Shown here piece after piece: positions 61,050-64,000 of a DNA stretch of 64,000 nt. The translations under genes were made by a program, and so were the position numbers. The notes under the pieces are model-generated. The model ran no database searches, was not told where the DNA came from, and was given only the letters and a program-made list of their open reading frames with translations. This DNA comes from Pyrinomonadaceae bacterium. GTDB lineage: Bacteria > Acidobacteriota > Blastocatellia > Pyrinomonadales > Pyrinomonadaceae. The stretch lies in contig JACMJZ010000013.1 of assembly GCA_014380365.1 (NCBI GenBank), positions 150,054-214,053 on the forward strand. Reading direction: 5' to 3'. The number at the start of each line of letters is the position of its first letter. Position 1 is the first letter of the stretch.

Positions 61050-62096
61050 ATGAAAAAGATCGCTTTGCTTATTTTACTGGCGGCTGCGCCGACGTTCTTC
61101 GCGGCATGCGGAGCCCCCGCTGCTAACACCGGAGTAACTAATGCAAACACAAATACGAGCAAACCGGTTGCGGCCGCACCGACCGTCGACGCGTTGATGG
61201 CCCTCGACAAACAGGCCAATGAGGCTCATGTAAAGGGCGATTCAAAGTTCTTTGAGGGAATGCTGAGCGACAAGTTCGTCATTCTCACCGGCGGCGGCCA
61301 GCGGATGGACAAGGCCGCAACCGTCAAGATGATCGCCGGCGTCAAGTGCGACATCAAGTCAATGGACCTGACCGAGCCCGCGATGTCGATGATCGACGCG
61401 GACACGTATGCCCTCAGCTATAAGGCCACTTGGGACGGCACGTGCAACGGCCCCGACGGCAGGCCGGTGAAGGTGCCGGGCCCGGTCCGTTCGGCAAGCA
61501 TCTGGGTCCGCAGCGGCGACAAATGGCAGGCGGTCTTTCACGGCGAGAATTTGATCGTCGATCTGAAGAATCCGGCCGCACCCGCAGCTCCGCCCAAAAA
61601 GCTCGCGGCGCCGCCCAAAAACCAAAGGCCGAAGAAGGATGACCACACTGCGGCGAATTCAAATACGGCTTCTAACACGGCTGCTGCTCCTGCCACGGCC
61701 ACGCGCGACGTTAACACGGGCGCCAACACCGACGCTCTCGTCAAGGTCGAACTCGCGTTATGGGAAGCATGGAAGGAACACGACGCCAAGAAGCTCGACG
61801 ATCTGATGGCAAAGGACGTTTCATTTGTGAATATATTCGGCACCTACCTGGCAACCAGGGCCGATGCACTGAAGGACTGGACCGGGAACGGTTGCCAGGT
61901 CAAGAGCGTCAGCGTCAGCGATGGCTTCGTCACGGCTCTTTCCCCGACGGTCGAGATGCTCACGCGCAAGGGCACAGCCGACGGCACTTGTGGCGGTCAG
62001 GAGATCGGAGGAACTGCTATCTGGGGTATGTCAATTTATGTTAAGGAAGGCGATGCTTGGAAGTTCGCCTTTGGCATGAATTTGGCCGCTATGTAA
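61050..62096 (+). CDS. Lipoprotein with two NTF2-like (DUF4440/SnoaL) domains
   Basis: A 348-aa exported lipoprotein. The signal ends at Cys20 (APTFFAACGAP) and an Asn/Ala/Thr-rich linker follows. The first NTF2-like domain is about 45-170 (ALMALDKQANEAHVKGDSKF to WQAVFHGENLIV), then a Lys/Ala/Pro-rich linker (PKKLAAPPKNQRPKK) and a second domain about 225-348 (LVKVELALWEAWKEHDAKKL to DAWKFAFGMNLAAM). The two domains share the KMIAG/KDWTGNGC-Cys pattern and probably arose by duplication. Such domains bind small hydrophobic ligands or act as accessory subunits, and the role here is unknown. AGGGAG lies 8 bases before the ATG. Confidence 0.85.
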   Translation: MKKIALLILLAAAPTFFAACGAPAANTGVTNANTNTSKPVAAAPTVDALMALDKQANEAHVKGDSKFFEGMLSDKFVILTGGGQRMDKAATVKMIAGVKCDIKSMDLTEPAMSMIDADTYALSYKATWDGTCNGPDGRPVKVPGPVRSASIWVRSGDKWQAVFHGENLIVDLKNPAAPAAPPKKLAAPPKNQRPKKDDHTAANSNTASNTAAAPATATRDVNTGANTDALVKVELALWEAWKEHDAKKLDDLMAKDVSFVNIFGTYLATRADALKDWTGNGCQVKSVSVSDGFVTALSPTVEMLTRKGTADGTCGGQEIGGTAIWGMSIYVKEGDAWKFAFGMNLAAM

Positions 62097-62257
62097 GGTT
62101 AATTGCCGCTACAACTACGTTCGCGCCTGCAGAAACCTGGCTGCCTTCACGAGCGCTCGCAGCAGGTAGGTGGAATTGAAGTCGATGGCGGGTCCCGCCG
62201 TGAGTCCGCCTCTCCGCTTTCCCAGCGGCTTCGATCCGCGTTAATCTCTGGCGACTT

Positions 62258-63364
62258 ATGTCCCGCGCTTATCACCACCGGTCTTTGACCTTCGCGCCAT
62301 TACTTGGCTTCGCTTTCATCCTACTTCCTAACATCGTTGTTGCTTGTGCACTTGCGCCAAAGCCCACGGTCCTTCAGGCGTACAGGAATTCCGAAGTCGT
62401 GGTAATCGCTCGTGCGATTTCGTTTGAAAAGGTTTCCGATCAATCGGAGCTACCAATCATTGGCACTCGTGTTCTCACAACTACGATGGAGGTGGAAAAG
62501 GTATTCAAAGGAAAACTACGGGTTGGTGACAAGATGGTGTTTGGTCAAGGCAACGGCATACGATGCACCCATGTGTTCTACGAAGACGATGTTGGGAAAG
62601 AGTACCTGTTTTATCTTCACTGGCCACCTAAGGATGAGAACCTTTGGTACGAGTTCGGGCTGGGACGATCCCATAGACTGGAATATGCCGCTGATGATCT
62701 TCTTTATCTCAACAAGATGGACAAGATGCGCGGTCGCACTCGAATCTCAGGTGTACTCGACGTCGACGGCGATGGTCTTAGCTCGGAAGGCCAAACGATC
62801 CGAATCATTGGTAAGAATAAGACTCACATGGCCAAGACTGACAAAAACGGTGTGTATGAATTGTACGACGTGCCGCCCGGAAGATATGTTCTCGCACCGG
62901 AATTAAAGGCTGGCTGGAAGGTAGAGGAGTTTCGACTGACGCGACCGTTTACGCGTTCTGAATTGATGAATGGAACCAACGCCTCCAACAGAGTCGCGTT
63001 CACTCTTCGATCGAGAAGGCATTTTGGTGTTGATATGAGGCTTGAGTTGAGCAATCACGTCAGCGGTATCATCTACGACTCAAGTTCAAAGCCGATGCGG
63101 CGGGTTTGTGTATCGCTGGTTCCTATCGACGATGATCGTTTCCTTGCCTGCAATTCTTTGACTGACGACCAGGGTCGCTTTCAGATCGATTCGGTCGAGG
63201 CTGGAACTTACCTAATAATTCTCAATTACGAAAATAAAAGAACCGCTGAAATGCCTTTCCCCAAACTCTACTACCCGGGCGTAACGGACCGCGACCAAGC
63301 TAAAGTCATCACAGTGAAACACGGCGAGGTAGTTAACGACCTAAAAGTCGTCATCCGGAAATAA
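62258..63364 (+). CDS. Secreted protein with NTR/TIMP-like and two carboxypeptidase-regulatory-like domains
   Basis: A 368-aa protein with a signal peptide (1-29, LLGFAFILLPNIVVAC). The mature N-terminus starts at CALAPKPTVLQAYRNSEVVV, and with TMEVEKVFKGKLRVGD and EYLFYL it resembles the OB-fold NTR domain of tissue inhibitors of metalloproteinases. Two transthyretin-like carboxypeptidase-regulatory domains follow, about 165-225 (ISGVLDVDGDGLSSEGQT to YELYDVPPGRYVLAPE) and 265-340 (VSGIIYDSSSKPMRRV to FQIDSVEAGTYLIIL). It is non-catalytic in appearance and likely a periplasmic or surface adhesion or inhibitor protein. No neighbour suggests a function. Confidence 0.82.
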   Translation: MSRAYHHRSLTFAPLLGFAFILLPNIVVACALAPKPTVLQAYRNSEVVVIARAISFEKVSDQSELPIIGTRVLTTTMEVEKVFKGKLRVGDKMVFGQGNGIRCTHVFYEDDVGKEYLFYLHWPPKDENLWYEFGLGRSHRLEYAADDLLYLNKMDKMRGRTRISGVLDVDGDGLSSEGQTIRIIGKNKTHMAKTDKNGVYELYDVPPGRYVLAPELKAGWKVEEFRLTRPFTRSELMNGTNASNRVAFTLRSRRHFGVDMRLELSNHVSGIIYDSSSKPMRRVCVSLVPIDDDRFLACNSLTDDQGRFQIDSVEAGTYLIILNYENKRTAEMPFPKLYYPGVTDRDQAKVITVKHGEVVNDLKVVIRK

Positions 63365-64000
63365 GCCCAACTCGTGGCGCGGCAGCGACAGTCCTTGCCT
63401 TCTACTCTTCCCAAATAGCGCGCGGCCTTAATGGGTTGTGCTGTGAACCCCGACTCAACCCCTTCAGGGTTGCGCAAAATCCATTGCCAGAACGATAACC
63501 CAGGGTTTCAAAGCAAACCCTGGGCTGCAATTCGCGAACGCTTTCAGCGTTACGACCAAACTCCGGCTGTGCGGCCACAAAGTCAGTGGCCTAACGCTTT
63601 GCTGGTGCACGCCGGCGAAGCTGTGTTGTCGTCCAGTCGACCATCGTTTCGAAGAGTCCCGGTGGGAATCGTTTGAGGCGGACTTGCTCGTTGGGATTGT
63701 CAGGCGGGACCTCCATCAGGTTGTGCGACCCATTCGGACCATCGAGTCGGGGGTAGCGGGCCGGCCAAGCTGGGAGCGCAGGCATTCTGCCTGCAAATGA
63801 GCGCGCAGCGCGAACAACCTCTCAGTTGCCATAGGCGGGCCTTAACGCCGCAGCCACGACAGAAGGTAGCCAGGGGTGGCGCGCGGGTTCAGCGCGCCAC
63901 CCCCGGGGTAGGTTGTCAACCGCGCGCGCCCCGGAGGGGGGCCGGAGATTGTGGCACACGTTGAGGGCGCACCCCACGTTGGACCACGGGAGGAAAGAAC
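63365..64000. other. Repeat-rich end of the window, no convincing gene
   Basis: It contains an AACGCTGAAAGCGTT-family hairpin (63498-63553, CCAGGGTTTCAAAGCAAACC then TGGG), a GGGAGCGCAGGCATTCTGCC unit (63769-63796), and a GGGGTGGCGCGCGGGTTCAG / CGCGCCACCCCCGG hairpin near 63868-63906. A minus-strand frame at 63591-63785 (MEVPPDNPNEQVRLKRFPPG) could be a gene remnant but has no good start. Confidence 0.5.

Noticed and set aside
63591..63785. Minus-strand 64-codon frame
   Set aside because: Its N-terminal part is repeat sequence. The tail looks protein-like but there is no start signal or known family, so it is at most a remnant.
1..64000. tRNA, rRNA or riboswitch genes
   Set aside because: Reading the gaps on both strands showed no T-loop-like GGTTCRA with paired stems, no 16S/23S conserved blocks and no riboswitch cores. 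A covariance-model search (tRNAscan-SE, Infernal) could still find something missed by eye.

Overview
The window looks like a chromosomal segment of a Gram-negative soil bacterium, most probably an Acidobacteriota member of class Blastocatellia. The taxonomic call is inference. It rests on a VWFA-related protein of the acidobacterial type, an S9 prolyl-oligopeptidase, TonB-terminus and carboxypeptidase-regulatory-like secreted proteins, a MurE with the DNPR motif typical of meso-diaminopimelate ligases, and intergenic spaces filled with short palindromic repeats next to a REP-associated transposase. I saw no rRNA, tRNA or CRISPR array.

Layout. 1-9.8 kb: the start of a secreted protein cut by the left edge, a small coiled-coil gene, then a minus-strand murein-sugar cluster (GlcNAc-type kinase, MurQ, class A serine hydrolase, sodium:solute symporter, GH3 NagZ-like enzyme) with a divergent LysR regulator, and a class V aminotransferase. 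9.9-14.7 kb: a VWFA protein and an accessory block (retropepsin-like protease, frameshifted coiled-coil gene, HEPN protein with a coupled 88-aa partner, NucS/DUF91-like nuclease with an EVE-like C-terminus). 14.7-25.7 kb: minus-strand carbohydrate genes (GlgB, GH57/DUF3536, ROK kinase, XylH-XylG-XylF transporter, MalQ). 25.9-34.4 kb: potassium channel with two tiny membrane proteins, GntR-like regulator, acyltransferase, S9 peptidase, an internally deleted amylase-CBM20 protein, and a DUF2071 protein. 34.6-39.1 kb: a repeat-KAP NTPase broken by one extra T, and an ATP-grasp enzyme carrying an in-frame repeat insertion. 39.3-52.4 kb: acyl-CoA ligase plus NTF2-like protein, TonB-type protein, PLP decarboxylase plus APC permease, the REP transposase, a secreted unknown, a lipoprotein coupled to MurE, and an N-acyl-D-amino-acid deacylase relative. 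52.6-55.4 kb: coiled-coil and zinc-ribbon unknowns around a dense repeat island. 55.5-59.5 kb: a tightly overlapping minus-strand operon of Ser/Thr kinase, small UvrD-like helicase and an unknown 474-aa protein, more AT-rich by eye than its surroundings. 61-63.4 kb: two secreted proteins.

How the genes fit together. The GH3 enzyme, MurQ and the BadF-type kinase fit recovery of GlcNAc and MurNAc from cell-wall fragments, with the symporter as a candidate importer. GlgB, MalQ and the GH57 protein act on glycogen-like glucans, next to a xylose-type transporter and a ROK sugar kinase. The kinase-helicase-unknown operon is the best candidate for an undescribed system, probably anti-phage, but that is inference. 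At least ten families of short inverted-repeat elements occupy the gaps. Some are nested in one another, and at least two copies lie inside genes (ATP-grasp and the REP transposase).
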